From: Candidatus Aminicenantota bacterium
Lineage (GTDB): Bacteria > Acidobacteriota > Aminicenantia > UBA2199
Direction of reading: 5' to 3'
Length of the DNA stretch: 43,035 nt
NCBI GenBank assembly: GCA_026393835.1
Contig: JAPKZK010000139.1
Span: 1 to 43,035 of the forward strand
Part shown: in pieces, positions 1 to 8,819 of the stretch
Numbering within the stretch: position 1 is the stretch's first letter
How the letters are laid out: each line of letters begins with the position of its first letter
The notes under the pieces: generated by a model
What the model was told of the DNA's origin: nothing
The model's database searches: none
What the model saw: only the letters and a program-made list of their open reading frames with translations
Translations under genes and position numbers: made by a program

Positions 1-3000
1 TTGATATTGTCGATGCCGCTGGAACCCCAGGTAATGTCATAACTGCGTTTGACCTGCCAGACTTCTGTTCCGACGGGGTAATTCAACGACAGCGCCGCAG
101 TGGGAAGGATGGTGAAATTGGCAGTGGTATCTTCGGTCATGACGCCGGCATCGACGGCGGAAATCTTGATTTGATAGTTATTCCCGGAACGCATCCTGGC
201 CGGGATAGTCCAACTAAAGGAATGTGAATTGGCGGGCACGGAGGCCGCGATGACAGATAAAGATTTGCTGTTTTTATACAGCTCTATTTTTACATTACTT
301 ACCTGGTATGCCTCCCAGGTAATGATACAAATGGCCCCCATGTCGTATTGCTCATCACCGGCGGGTGCGTTAACCCTGATGCTGCGCGCCCTGAAATTGG
401 AATCGGCTATGAGATCGTCGGATTGAAAAACCAATGTTTCCACTATATCATAGGTCTTGTGGGTGGAACTGTTGTAAAGTTTGAACTTGACAGTCTCGCC
501 ATTGGTGTTGCCGAGGATGGCGCTGAAATAGGAGCCGTCGGTCCCAATGGAACTGACAGATCTGCAATCGCCCTCCCCGTTGAGCCCCAGACTCGCCAGG
601 TAATAGCCGGATGTATTAATTGCCAGACCTTCAAGGAAAACTTTCCCATAGGCCACCATGTTGTATTGATTGCCCTGGATGGTCTTCCAGGGAATTACCT
701 GGGCGTCCGGGTTCGCGTCTGTTAACGTTTCACCGGCTCGATCGGGAGAGACCGACGCGCCGTGCGGATAAACCAATAGGCCCGGGTCCGCCATTTTAAT
801 GGTATAACCTTTATTGGATTCCATTTGGGTTAAATCGCCGATCAGGCCGTCCCCTACTTTTACAGCAGCCTGAGATTGACTTTTAACCTGGTTCAACAAA
901 GAAAAAATCGAACCTATCGCGCTTTCCACCGGCAGCGACAATGTCGGCAGATAAGCTGTCCAGTTCCACCCTGAGACCAACGGCAGGGATTTATTAAAAG
1001 AAATCGTTAATCCATTTACACTTAATGTACATGGTTGAGCGGTATTCACTTTATACATGACGCCGTTGGCAATACCGGACATATCGGTCAGGTCGCCGAT
1101 CCAGTTTCCCCCGGAATAAATGACCGCCTGGGTCTGGCATTTGACTTGCTCAACAATACCCAAAAGGTTTACAAAAACCGAATTCAGCGAGATATCGGCC
1201 GGATGTACATTGAATGCTATCCAATTCCAACCTTTCACCATAGGAATATCCTGGGTTCTTGGGCCGAAATGAAGGGGAAGACCGGCATAGTTGTAATTAG
1301 AAATAAACTGGATGGATTCGCTTGAGTCGATGCTCGGGCCGGAAGGTAGCGGGAACAATTTGAAATTAATTGTTTCACCGGATAAAGTGTTACTGCGAAC
1401 CTTTAAATAATAGTTCCCATCGGCTCCGATTTGGGCGACGGCGCGGCAATCGGAAACGCCGCCGGGACCAAACGCGCCGATCCAATCCCCAATAGACGCC
1501 CTGTTAATGTTATTATATGCCGTACCATTGACAATCATATTGTTCTGCATGTCTTCCAGGGGCTCCCAGCCTGCCGGATTGGAAAAAATAGTAAATAAAG
1601 CAGCGTTTATGCCGGAGGTGGTTTGACCAGCCGTTACCGCCACGATATCCGCGGTCTGAAAGGAATTTTTATCGTTATACCACTGGATAATATATTTGAC
1701 GGCGGAGCTTTGATTGTAGTAATAGGCGTCAAAATTAATTTTGAAATTTCCATTGGGGAGGTCTTTTATTGTATAATTGCCGTCTTCATCGGAACAACCA
1801 AAGGTATTGACATTATTCCCGTTCACATCGTAGGTACGGATATCTATTCCCTGGATCCCGGCGCCGGTTGATGCGTCGGTGATACGACCGGATATCATAC
1901 CGCCCGGAGCTAATTGGGCGTTTATATTGACTGTAGTCTCGCCGATCGTTACCGCAACCGAATTGGAGCTTTCAAAGGAAGATTTGTCATTGTACCATTC
2001 AGAGATATAGTATTGTTGAGAGACGTTGAAATAGACTTTATAGCTGCCGGCGGGAAGTCCCCCGACTGAATAATTTCCTGCCCTGTCAGTGGAAGCCTGC
2101 GCGATAGAGGAATGAGCTAAGTCGTATATGTTTACTTCGATGCCCTCGATACCATTACTTGAATTATCGGTCACCCGGCCGCTGATAATCCCCCCGACTG
2201 CCAATTCGGCATTGATGCTGGAAGTGGTTTGGCCAACCGTTACCGCGACAGGGTTAGCAGTTTCAAATGAAGGTTTATCATTGTACCATTCAGGGATATA
2301 ATTCATTGAGACAGGGCAGCGGAAATAAACGCGGTAATTCCCGCTGTTTAATCCTAAAACCGTATAATACCCATTTGCATCCGTATTACTATTTCCCTGG
2401 ATTGTATGATTGGCATCGTACACATACAAACCCACATTAGCAATCGCCCTCCCGCTTTGGTTCATCACTCGGCCGCTGATTGCGCCCCCTTGAGTCAATT
2501 GGGCGTCGATATTGGGGGTGATTTGGCCATCTATAACGACAACCGGATCGGCAATTTCAAAGAAAAATTTATCATTATACCACTCAGAGACATAGTTTAG
2601 TTGAGAAACATTGAAATAGACTTTATAGCTGCCGTTGGGAATTTCTCTAGCCAGATAGTTTCCTGCGCTGTCGGTGGCAGTACGTACGATAAGTGAATAA
2701 GTTAAATCGTATATGTCTACATCAATGCCCTGGATGCCATTGTCTGAATTGTCGGTCACCCGGCCGCTGATGATCCCACCTATAGATAATTGGGCGTCGA
2801 TATTGGGAGTCGTTTGGCCAACCGTTACCGCAACCGGGTCGGCAGCATCAAAAGATAATTTGTCGTTGTACCACTGGGGGAAATAATTTTGTCCATAATT
2901 GTCGCTGTAATAATAGACCTTAAAGCTTCCGCCGGGAATTCCTCCAATTGAATAATTTCCTGCACTGTCAGTGGAAGTTGATACAATTAGGGTATGGTTT

Positions 3001-4295
3001 AAGTCGTATATTTTTACATTAATACCCTGGATACTATTGTTTAAACTATCGGTCACCCGACCGCTGATGATCCCACCTACAGATAATTGGGCGTCGATAT
3101 TGGGGGTCGTTTGGCCACTTATTACTGTAACCGGATCGGCAGTATCGAAAGAAACTTTGTCATTGTACCACTCAGGGATATAGTTTTGTTGATAGGCACT
3201 GAAATGGATTTTATAGCTGCCGCCGGGAAGCCCTCCCACCGAATAATTTCCCTCACTGTTGGTGTAATTAGATGAGATATATGACTCACTTGAATTGCTT
3301 ATGTATACACCGATACCCTGGATGCCATTACCTGAATTATCGGTTACCCGGCCGCTGATGATCCCACCTGGAGCCAGTTGGGCGTCGATATTGGGGGTCG
3401 TTTGGCCACTTATTACTATAACCGGATCGGCAGTATCGAAAGAAATTTTGTCATTGTACCACTCAGAGATATAGTTTTGTTGATAGTCCCTGAAACAGAT
3501 TTTATAGCTGCCCCCGGGAAGCCCTACAAACGAATAATATCCCTCACTGTTGGTGTAACTAGATGGAATATATGACTCACTTAAATCGTATATGTATACA
3601 TAGATACCCTGGATGCCATTACCTGAATTATCGGTTACCCGGCCGCTGATGATCCCACCTGGAGCCAGTTGGGCGTCGATATTGGATGTGGTTTGGCCAC
3701 CGGTTACCGTGACCGGATCGGCGGTATCAAAAGAAACTTTGTCATTGTACCATTCGTGGATATAGTTTCCGGCATCATAAGTATCGAAAAATAGTTTGTA
3801 ATTCCTTGCCGAAATGCCTGAAACTTCATAAAAACCATTAATATCGGTACTATAATATCCAAAATAATCCTGGCCGAAATTATATACCTTTATATGGACA
3901 TTTGCGATCCCATTCCCGGATTCATCGGTAACTCTACCGGAAATACCTTCGGAAATGGTGAACACCGCATTGCCGACATCGTTAAGGTCTCCATCCGTTT
4001 CGCTGGCCCGTACAAGGCAATTGATGGAAGAAATCACAGGAACCGTCCAACTGTAAATCCCGTCATTTTCAGTGGAGGCGGAGATTTCTACCCAGTTGCT
4101 CCCGTTGTCGCCGGAATACTCGATTTTAACGTTCCCAACTTCCCCGGATGTCGTCCAGGTAATGTCGTGCGTAGAACCTATTAACCAGACCTCTCCACCA
4201 TTGGGAGAGGTTATTTCAATGGTTTGCGAATAAAGAATCGCTCCCCAAGACAAAAAAAGGACCATCATTATTTTGTTTAAATTTGACTTAGCCAT
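1..4295 (-). CDS. Large secreted multi-domain protein with eight tandem carboxypeptidase-regulatory-like domains (C-terminus beyond the left edge)
   Basis: The reading frame is open from an ATG at 4295 to the window edge (about 1431 codons, no stop visible), so the gene is 3'-truncated. A G-rich Shine-Dalgarno (GGGGG) lies about 8 nt upstream. Residues 1-23 form a signal peptide. Residues ~24-110 are a Kre9/KNH-type beta domain (SPNGGEVWLIGSTHDITW). Residues ~115-895 are eight ~97-residue units, each opening with an ISGRVTD-like motif and carrying EWYNDK and NIDAQLAPGG, typical of carboxypeptidase-regulatory-like/SdrD-B-like beta-sandwiches. Beyond that are modules with GDWIGAFG, two Trp-Asn-Trp modules (~1020 and ~1110), and another Kre9-like domain near ~1365. 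No enzyme motif is visible. I infer a long extracellular stalk or adhesin-like protein. Any sorting signal or enzymatic C-terminus would lie outside the window. Confidence 0.9.
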   Translation of the reverse strand, partial: MAKSNLNKIMMVLFLSWGAILYSQTIEITSPNGGEVWLIGSTHDITWTTSGEVGNVKIEYSGDNGSNWVEISASTENDGIYSWTVPVISSINCLVRASETDGDLNDVGNAVFTISEGISGRVTDESGNGIANVHIKVYNFGQDYFGYYSTDINGFYEVSGISARNYKLFFDTYDAGNYIHEWYNDKVSFDTADPVTVTGGQTTSNIDAQLAPGGIISGRVTDNSGNGIQGIYVYIYDLSESYIPSSYTNSEGYYSFVGLPGGSYKICFRDYQQNYISEWYNDKISFDTADPVIVISGQTTPNIDAQLAPGGIISGRVTDNSGNGIQGIGVYISNSSESYISSNYTNSEGNYSVGGLPGGSYKIHFSAYQQNYIPEWYNDKVSFDTADPVTVISGQTTPNIDAQLSVGGIISGRVTDSLNNSIQGINVKIYDLNHTLIVSTSTDSAGNYSIGGIPGGSFKVYYYSDNYGQNYFPQWYNDKLSFDAADPVAVTVGQTTPNIDAQLSIGGIISGRVTDNSDNGIQGIDVDIYDLTYSLIVRTATDSAGNYLAREIPNGSYKVYFNVSQLNYVSEWYNDKFFFEIADPVVVIDGQITPNIDAQLTQGGAISGRVMNQSGRAIANVGLYVYDANHTIQGNSNTDANGYYTVLGLNSGNYRVYFRCPVSMNYIPEWYNDKPSFETANPVAVTVGQTTSSINAELAVGGIISGRVTDNSSNGIEGIEVNIYDLAHSSIAQASTDRAGNYSVGGLPAGSYKVYFNVSQQYYISEWYNDKSSFESSNSVAVTIGETTVNINAQLAPGGMISGRITDASTGAGIQGIDIRTYDVNGNNVNTFGCSDEDGNYTIKDLPNGNFKINFDAYYYNQSSAVKYIIQWYNDKNSFQTADIVAVTAGQTTSGINAALFTIFSNPAGWEPLEDMQNNMIVNGTAYNNINRASIGDWIGAFGPGGVSDCRAVAQIGADGNYYLKVRSNTLSGETINFKLFPLPSGPSIDSSESIQFISNYNYAGLPLHFGPRTQDIPMVKGWNWIAFNVHPADISLNSVFVNLLGIVEQVKCQTQAVIYSGGNWIGDLTDMSGIANGVMYKVNTAQPCTLSVNGLTISFNKSLPLVSGWNWTAYLPTLSLPVESAIGSIFSLLNQVKSQSQAAVKVGDGLIGDLTQMESNKGYTIKMADPGLLVYPHGASVSPDRAGETLTDANPDAQVIPWKTIQGNQYNMVAYGKVFLEGLAINTSGYYLASLGLNGEGDCRSVSSIGTDGSYFSAILGNTNGETVKFKLYNSSTHKTYDIVETLVFQSDDLIADSNFRARSIRVNAPAGDEQYDMGAICIITWEAYQVSNVKIELYKNSKSLSVIAASVPANSHSFSWTIPARMRSGNNYQIKISAVDAGVMTEDTTANFTILPTAALSLNYPVGTEVWQVKRSYDITWGSSGIDNI
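1600..3950 (-). repeat. Eight tandem ~291-bp coding repeats
   Basis: The same CCGCTGAT-like block, which encodes the unit start on the minus strand, recurs at about 1888, 2179, 2473, 2764, 3061, 3352, 3643 and 3937. The spacings are 291, 294, 291, 297, 291, 291 and 294 bp, all multiples of three. The units that begin near 3352 and 3643 are almost identical at DNA level, which suggests recent duplication or gene conversion. The outer units are more diverged. Confidence 0.92.
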
Positions 4296-4506
4296 TTTGC
4301 TTACCCCCATCTATTATTTTAAGTAACTCAAACACATTTTTCCCTTTATATTATGTATATCTCTAGAATAACGTTATACCATATTATTAAATCGAATGTC
4401 AAATTGTTCCTTGAAAAAAGCCTAAAAAACGCACAGATACACCAAAAATCGCTCCCTGGACCGCCGTGTGGGGCGAACGCTAAGGTTTCTACTATCATTA
4501 GCCCGG

Positions 4507-4611
4507 TACAAGTTGGGGTGAAAAGGGCTGCAGCGGTACTGGGAAATGCTCCCGGGGTCCTGGAAAAGTTTTGCGCGGCGTTCGGAAAGTTCTCCGGGGT
4601 GTTGGGAATTT
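4507..4611. repeat. 21-bp-phased repeat array A (about 5 units)
   Basis: Units begin at 4507, 4528, 4549, 4570 and 4591. The last four share GG at unit positions 8-9 (three of them GGT) and a GGRAA core near positions 14-18. Read on the minus strand they give heptads such as RTFRTPR and KTFPGPR. The array lies in the 470-bp gap between the start of the giant secreted protein gene and the 3' end of the broken ATPase gene. The rest of that gap holds an inverted-repeat element (4662-4750) and no convincing gene. Confidence 0.6.
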
Positions 4612-4661
4612 ACGGGACAGCCAATCATGACGGCTCATCGTGCCCCCTCCCCCATAGACCA

Positions 4662-4750
4662 TGAAAATGTTTGCCACCAAGGCGCGCAAGGAACACCAGG
4701 ATACACTTTTTTTTCTTCGCGGTCCTTCGCGTTCTTCGCGGCTATTTTCA
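4662..4750. repeat. Inverted-repeat element, TGAAAAT...GCCACCAAG / CTTCGCGGCTATTTTCA type
   Basis: The left end TGAAAATGTTTGCCACCAAG is the imperfect reverse complement of the right end TTCTTCGCGGCTATTTTCA, with short 9-10-bp direct repeats (TTCGCG words) inside. A second copy with the same ends lies at 40824-40928. The size, the ends and the absence of a reading frame fit a non-autonomous miniature element or a transcribed hairpin. It ends 16 bp before the stop codon of the ATPase pseudogene. Confidence 0.6.
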
Positions 4751-4765
4751 TTGCAGACAAGAAGA

Positions 4766-5853
4766 CTATTTCTCAAAAAACAGGCGGATTCCCCACCGGC
4801 AGCTTTTTCCTTGCGGACAGTACACCGCCTGCGTCGGGTCAAAATAAAGGATATTGTTTTTTACCATATCCCGTAATAATTCTTTTAACGCAGGGACTTC
4901 GATTGGCAGGTCTTCCAGGTCCGTACCGCTTACGATTTCTTTCTTATTAACCACCTCAAGTAACAATACCTTGTTTTTATCAAATTCGGTGTAATGGGCA
5001 ATAGTGGCTCTCATTGTCTTTTTATAGGCAGTTAAGACTTCATCGAGGGGGTGCTCGAAAAGCCTGGACAATATCTCCTGGATTTCCCACATGCTGCCGC
5101 CGACGGTTTCCCAGATTTCCTCGGCATCCCCCGAAGACAGCTTATAATCTTTTATTTTCGAATATTTTTCCAGGTTCAGCAGCCATTCCATAACGTCTTC
5201 TTTGCCCAGGTAATCCACTTTATAAAACCTCGAGGTTTTCTTTAGCCTGGAGTCGTTATAAACGGTGTCCAAAAAGTAGCCGTCCGATGACGCGATGATG
5301 ATATGCGCCAGGTGGCTCTCCTTGGTCATGGCGACAAAGAAATTAAAAAGAGCGATAATCAGCAGCCGTTCCCGGTCATTATCGATGTATACCTTATCCA
5401 GGGCCTGGAGCTCATCGATGATTAAAATAGGTTTAACTCCTTTTTTGTGAAGTTTTAAAAATTCGGCTTTCATGACTTTAAATGGGTCTGCTCTCTTTTC
5501 CAGGATTTTTTTCTCTACCGCGGAATTGACTTTAAAAAACCCGACATTTATATTGGACTCGACCGTTTTTTTTTGTCGCCTTCCTTTTGGACATCAAAAA
5601 ATGTTTTTAAGAAGTCTTCATAGACATTGGTAAAGGTTTCACGCAGATTCAAAAACTTGACATCCAGGTTTTGTTTTTTCCCTATCTGCTCGAGGAATTT
5701 ATACAGCAAGGTCGTTTTCCCGGAAGCTTTGGGGCCGTGAAGAAATAACATGGATTCAGGCTCCTCGTTTACGTAATCTTCTAAAAATTTCAACTCCTGG
5801 CGACGATTAATAAAAGTAACTCTCTTGCGATAATCAAGCTTTTCTTTTTTCAT
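4766..5853 (-). pseudogene. Archaeal-type (ATPase_2) AAA ATPase, split by a frameshift
   Basis: The N-terminal part starts at ATG 5853 (MKKEKLDYRKRV; a weaker start lies at 5892) and contains the Walker A motif GPKASGKTT. It runs into a stop near 5548. A second frame then carries Walker B (ILIIDELQALD) and the sensor and winged-helix-like C-terminus to the stop at 4766. The two parts would be continuous if the run of nine A (5566-5574 on the plus strand) had ten: the protein would read GDKKKTVESN. The joined length of about 363 residues is normal for the pfam01637 family of P-loop ATPases, so little else is missing. It is either a fresh pseudogene, an assembly homopolymer error, or slippage-dependent expression. 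No partner gene is adjacent. Confidence 0.82.
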
Positions 5854-5931
5854 GGTGGTATTATAGTACCTTATGGTTTTTTTTTCAATCACCCGGCCCG
5901 GTTTTCAAAATCCCAAACAAAAGGTATATTT

Positions 5932-5954
5932 GGGGCGGGTTTAGAACCCGCCCC
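5932..5954. repeat. Short dispersed palindrome (GGGGCGGGTT-TAG-AACCCGCCCC)
   Basis: Perfect 10-bp arms around a 3-nt loop, followed by TACC. It belongs to the same style of GTAGGGGC... hairpins seen at 11087, 25007 and 40700. It is not followed by a T-tract, so it is not a classical terminator. The surrounding gap 5854-6138 holds nothing else except the promoter below. Confidence 0.7.
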
Positions 5955-6050
5955 TACCAGTAATGGCGATTAATTCTCTATTTTCCAATTATTATCCGTT
6001 TAAGAACTACCCGGCATCTATTTTATAATTAGAAAAGTGTCCAAAAGAGC

Positions 6051-6080
6051 TTGACTTACTTTATAAAGCTGTGGTAAATA
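6051..6080 (+). promoter_or_regulatory. Predicted sigma70-type promoter for the small gene at 6139
   Basis: TTGACT (6051-6056) and TAAATA (6075-6080) are separated by 18 bp, about 60 bp upstream of the ATG at 6139. Confidence 0.5.
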
Positions 6081-6138
6081 TATTCTTCCGCTGAAGACGA
6101 CTTTAAAACAATGAGTGCAAAATTTAAGGAGAACTGAA

Positions 6139-6348
6139 ATGGCATACGAATCTCAAATGATCAATCTTGCAGAAGGGGCAATAAAGCTGCATGGAGAGTT
6201 GGAAGAAGTGCTCTTCCTAAAAAACAATAACAAAGACAGCGTACTGGTCTTTTCAGACGGCGCCGTATTACCGGTTGAGCACGGCATGCATGGGTTTAAG
6301 GGACAAACGAGTCATCGCCATCTTGTTATTTTCTCCGGGTTATGGTAA
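6139..6348 (+). CDS. Small protein of unknown function (69 aa)
   Basis: I chose ATG 6139 because AAGGAG lies about 8 nt upstream; an in-frame start at 6115 has no such site. The product (MAYESQMINLAEGAIKLHGE...) is soluble, with no signal peptide and no cysteine, and ends in an aromatic/hydrophobic SGLW. I recognise no family. A promoter-like sequence precedes it and the hydrolase gene follows after 64 bp, so the two may be cotranscribed. The abrupt hydrophobic end could mean that it is the N-terminal remnant of a longer protein. Confidence 0.55.
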   Translation: MAYESQMINLAEGAIKLHGELEEVLFLKNNNKDSVLVFSDGAVLPVEHGMHGFKGQTSHRHLVIFSGLW

Positions 6349-6412
6349 TCTACATAATTAATAATGGAACTTTTTGAAATTAATTAGGTGTTATTTTGAG
6401 CGGAAATATGAC

Positions 6413-7510
6413 ATGCGCATAAAAAAAATGATGACCGGATTTTTAGTATTGATGGTATTACCTACTGTCATGAATAGTCCCCTTTTCGGCTTAAACGAAT
6501 ATCGGTCGCTTCAAATGAAGCAAGAAAGCAGCAAAAGCCGGGTGGCTGAAGAAGGACAAATATGGTTTGGTAGAACAATCTTCTTTACGGTTTCTGAAGT
6601 ATATTATGGGTCTGATATCCACCAAAAATTGGTGATTTATAAACCGGTTTTCTTTAAAAAAAACAGTTTTAACCGGCCCATTAGTGGGAATGCCGGTGGC
6701 GCCGCAGATCGGATGGAGGTTCCAACCCCTAAAAGCTTATTCATAGAAGTGCCGGGTGGAGGCGGTAGTGGGAATAATGTCTCAATAGACGATCCGCCAT
6801 CGCTAAGGGGGGTTGCAATGTTGATGCGGAATATCCCGGTTGCCGTGGTCGATTACCGGCCGCTGCTGGAATATCATAATGATCCTGAGACGCCAATTGA
6901 AACCAGGAAAAGAATAGCATTCATATGGGATCAACATGAAGATTTAATTTCTGCTTTAAGAACAATAAGGGAAATGGGTTTTGAGGTGGTTGGAACTTTC
7001 GGTTACTCTTACGGAGCATGTCTTTGCGCCGTTACCGAGTCTAAAAGTCCTGGGCTCCAGGGGCGACTTTTCCTGGGAGCCGGAATTTATGACGTTTTTA
7101 GCGCAATCGAATATTGGTATCATTGGTTTGGGGTATATCTACCCGGTGAAAGTTTGTTAAATGAGTGGTCGCCGGGAAATACATATTTTGAGGGGGATAA
7201 CGTTTTTATTGCATGTCCGACATTGGACAATTCGGTATCCCCTACTCATTCTTTCTGGCTGAAAGACAAATGGCCAAAATCAACCTTAAAGGAATATCCA
7301 GCCGGTCATAGTTTTGTTGAGGTGGAAAAGGAGCTGTTAGAAGATGTTATTAAATGGATACTCTGTCAAGAACCCGATATCCTGGCCCCCGAACACTTAA
7401 GCTGCCATCCACCCCACCTTGCAGGGCACCGTTTGGTCGATGTCGGCTGCTGTTTGGTCAATGCATGGAGCTTTACCGGGGTATTTTTAGCGACGCAAGC
7501 GCATTTTTAA
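6413..7510 (+). CDS. Secreted alpha/beta hydrolase
   Basis: ATG 6413 gives a clear signal peptide (MRIKKMMTGFLVLMVLPTVM); the upstream TTG at 6374 only adds a charged tail. The nucleophile elbow is GYSYG at residues 197-201 (Ser199). His299 in PAGHSF is the likely catalytic His, and Asp272 is a candidate acid. A glycine-rich EVPGGGGSG stretch near residue 112 is where the oxyanion-hole strand would be expected. This is the dienelactone hydrolase/BAAT-like fold, substrate unknown, probably acting outside the cytoplasm. The last ~45 residues after WILCQE look unlike the family and run 38 bp into the convergent TPR gene. The C-terminus may therefore be read-through past a lost stop. Confidence 0.75.
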   Translation: MRIKKMMTGFLVLMVLPTVMNSPLFGLNEYRSLQMKQESSKSRVAEEGQIWFGRTIFFTVSEVYYGSDIHQKLVIYKPVFFKKNSFNRPISGNAGGAADRMEVPTPKSLFIEVPGGGGSGNNVSIDDPPSLRGVAMLMRNIPVAVVDYRPLLEYHNDPETPIETRKRIAFIWDQHEDLISALRTIREMGFEVVGTFGYSYGACLCAVTESKSPGLQGRLFLGAGIYDVFSAIEYWYHWFGVYLPGESLLNEWSPGNTYFEGDNVFIACPTLDNSVSPTHSFWLKDKWPKSTLKEYPAGHSFVEVEKELLEDVIKWILCQEPDILAPEHLSCHPPHLAGHRLVDVGCCLVNAWSFTGVFLATQAHF

Positions 7511-8816
7511 TATTTTGGGGAATGGGAAGATTTAGAAGTTGGTATATCCGTTCCGAATCCGTCAGGTATTTTATCGCCTCTTCCGGTTGCCCCAAATCGG
7601 AATACACCAGGCCGATGCCGCCAAATTGATTGGCCTCCCCTTGCCGGTTCCCGATTTTGAGATATATCTCCAACGCTTCCTTCAAGTATTTTAACGCCTC
7701 TTCCGGTTTCCCCAGGTTCCTATACGCCAGGCCGATGTTGCCAAGTTGATCGGCCTCCCCCTGCGGATACCGATTTTTGCGGGCTATATCCAGCGCTTCA
7801 TTGTAATATTGCAACGCATCTTGAAATTGGCCCAGGCCGCCATACACTACGCCGATGTTGCCAAGAACAGTAATCTCACCCTGTCCATACCCAATTTTGC
7901 GATGTATCGCCAATGCTTCCTTCAAACATTTTAACGCCTCTTCCAATTTTCCCAGATCGATATACACCAGGCCGATGTTGCCAAGTTGATCGGCCTCCCC
8001 CGGCCAATACCCGATTTTACGGGCCGTGGCCAACGCTTCCTTCAAATATTTCAACGCCGTTTCCAATTGCCCCAGATTTTCATAAACCAGTCCGATGCTG
8101 CCATGGGCAGACGCATATTTCTTCTCATTCCCGGATTCCCTGTATATGGCTTCCGCTTTCCGCCAATAGAACATTGCTGTATCGGCATCCGATAAATTAG
8201 CATAAATCTCACCCAATTCAAGATAGATGTCGGCTTTATCTTCTTTTTTTATGGTGTTTTTCAACACCCTCATGAGGAAGTCGATTTTCTTCTTTTCATC
8301 CTGTCCCCCCCTTTCCAGGTTTTCAATATCCCGGTGAAACTTTTGATCATCGGTAAACGAAGCGGAATAATGGGTAAAAAGATAAAAATCCGGCGCTTTT
8401 AATTGGATCCTGTCTTCTACTTCCGGCGGGCATATGAATACACACTTTAGGTTCCTGGAAGAAAAATATTCCCGGCCTATATTCAGGGCGGTTGTCAGTC
8501 TTTCCAGTTCATGATCCATGGATTGCGGATTCTTGTAGTAATCTTCAAAAGGGAATTTACAAACAATATAAAGCGTGCCGGGAGAGAAATCGGCGGACCT
8601 GCAGATGAATTGAAGCGGTACATAATCCGCGTCCGTGAAGGAAATTTCTTCGATGGGGAACTGGCCGGAAAATTCCTCTTTTAGTTTTTCAATGAGAAAC
8701 CGTTCCACCTCTTCGGTATTGCATGAGAGGAAAATCAGTACCCCCTGCTGCCGGCGGTAACGAATATGGGCAAATAGCTGGGGAAATTGGAGTTCATCCC
8801 GTTTTCGCAGCAGCAT
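7473..8816 (-). CDS. TPR protein with degenerate NTPase-like N-terminus (sensor subunit, module 1)
   Basis: Residues ~1-190 match the N-terminal region seen in many STAND-type TPR proteins: a short beta-strand with a missing P-loop (GVLIFLSCNTEEVERFLIEK), then LNIGREYF and APDFYLF, the usual LNxxR...APD landmarks. Residues ~194-430 are six 40-residue TPRs of the kinesin-light-chain type (GNIGLVYxxLGxxEEALKYLKEAL), visible as a ~120-bp DNA repeat. No effector domain follows. The start lies 3 nt downstream of the ATPase stop, so the two genes are translationally coupled and probably form one complex. The paralogue at 16276 has the same N-terminus and TPRs but adds SIR2 and TIR. I infer a sensor or adaptor role; no activity is shown. 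Confidence 0.8.
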   Translation of the reverse strand: MLLRKRDELQFPQLFAHIRYRRQQGVLIFLSCNTEEVERFLIEKLKEEFSGQFPIEEISFTDADYVPLQFICRSADFSPGTLYIVCKFPFEDYYKNPQSMDHELERLTTALNIGREYFSSRNLKCVFICPPEVEDRIQLKAPDFYLFTHYSASFTDDQKFHRDIENLERGGQDEKKKIDFLMRVLKNTIKKEDKADIYLELGEIYANLSDADTAMFYWRKAEAIYRESGNEKKYASAHGSIGLVYENLGQLETALKYLKEALATARKIGYWPGEADQLGNIGLVYIDLGKLEEALKCLKEALAIHRKIGYGQGEITVLGNIGVVYGGLGQFQDALQYYNEALDIARKNRYPQGEADQLGNIGLAYRNLGKPEEALKYLKEALEIYLKIGNRQGEANQFGGIGLVYSDLGQPEEAIKYLTDSERIYQLLNLPIPQNIKNALASLKIPR

Positions 8817-8819
8817 GGT

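Noticed and set aside
4498..4950. Overlapping frames on both strands around array A
   Set aside because: They are by-products of the repeat array and of the inverted element; no protein family features.
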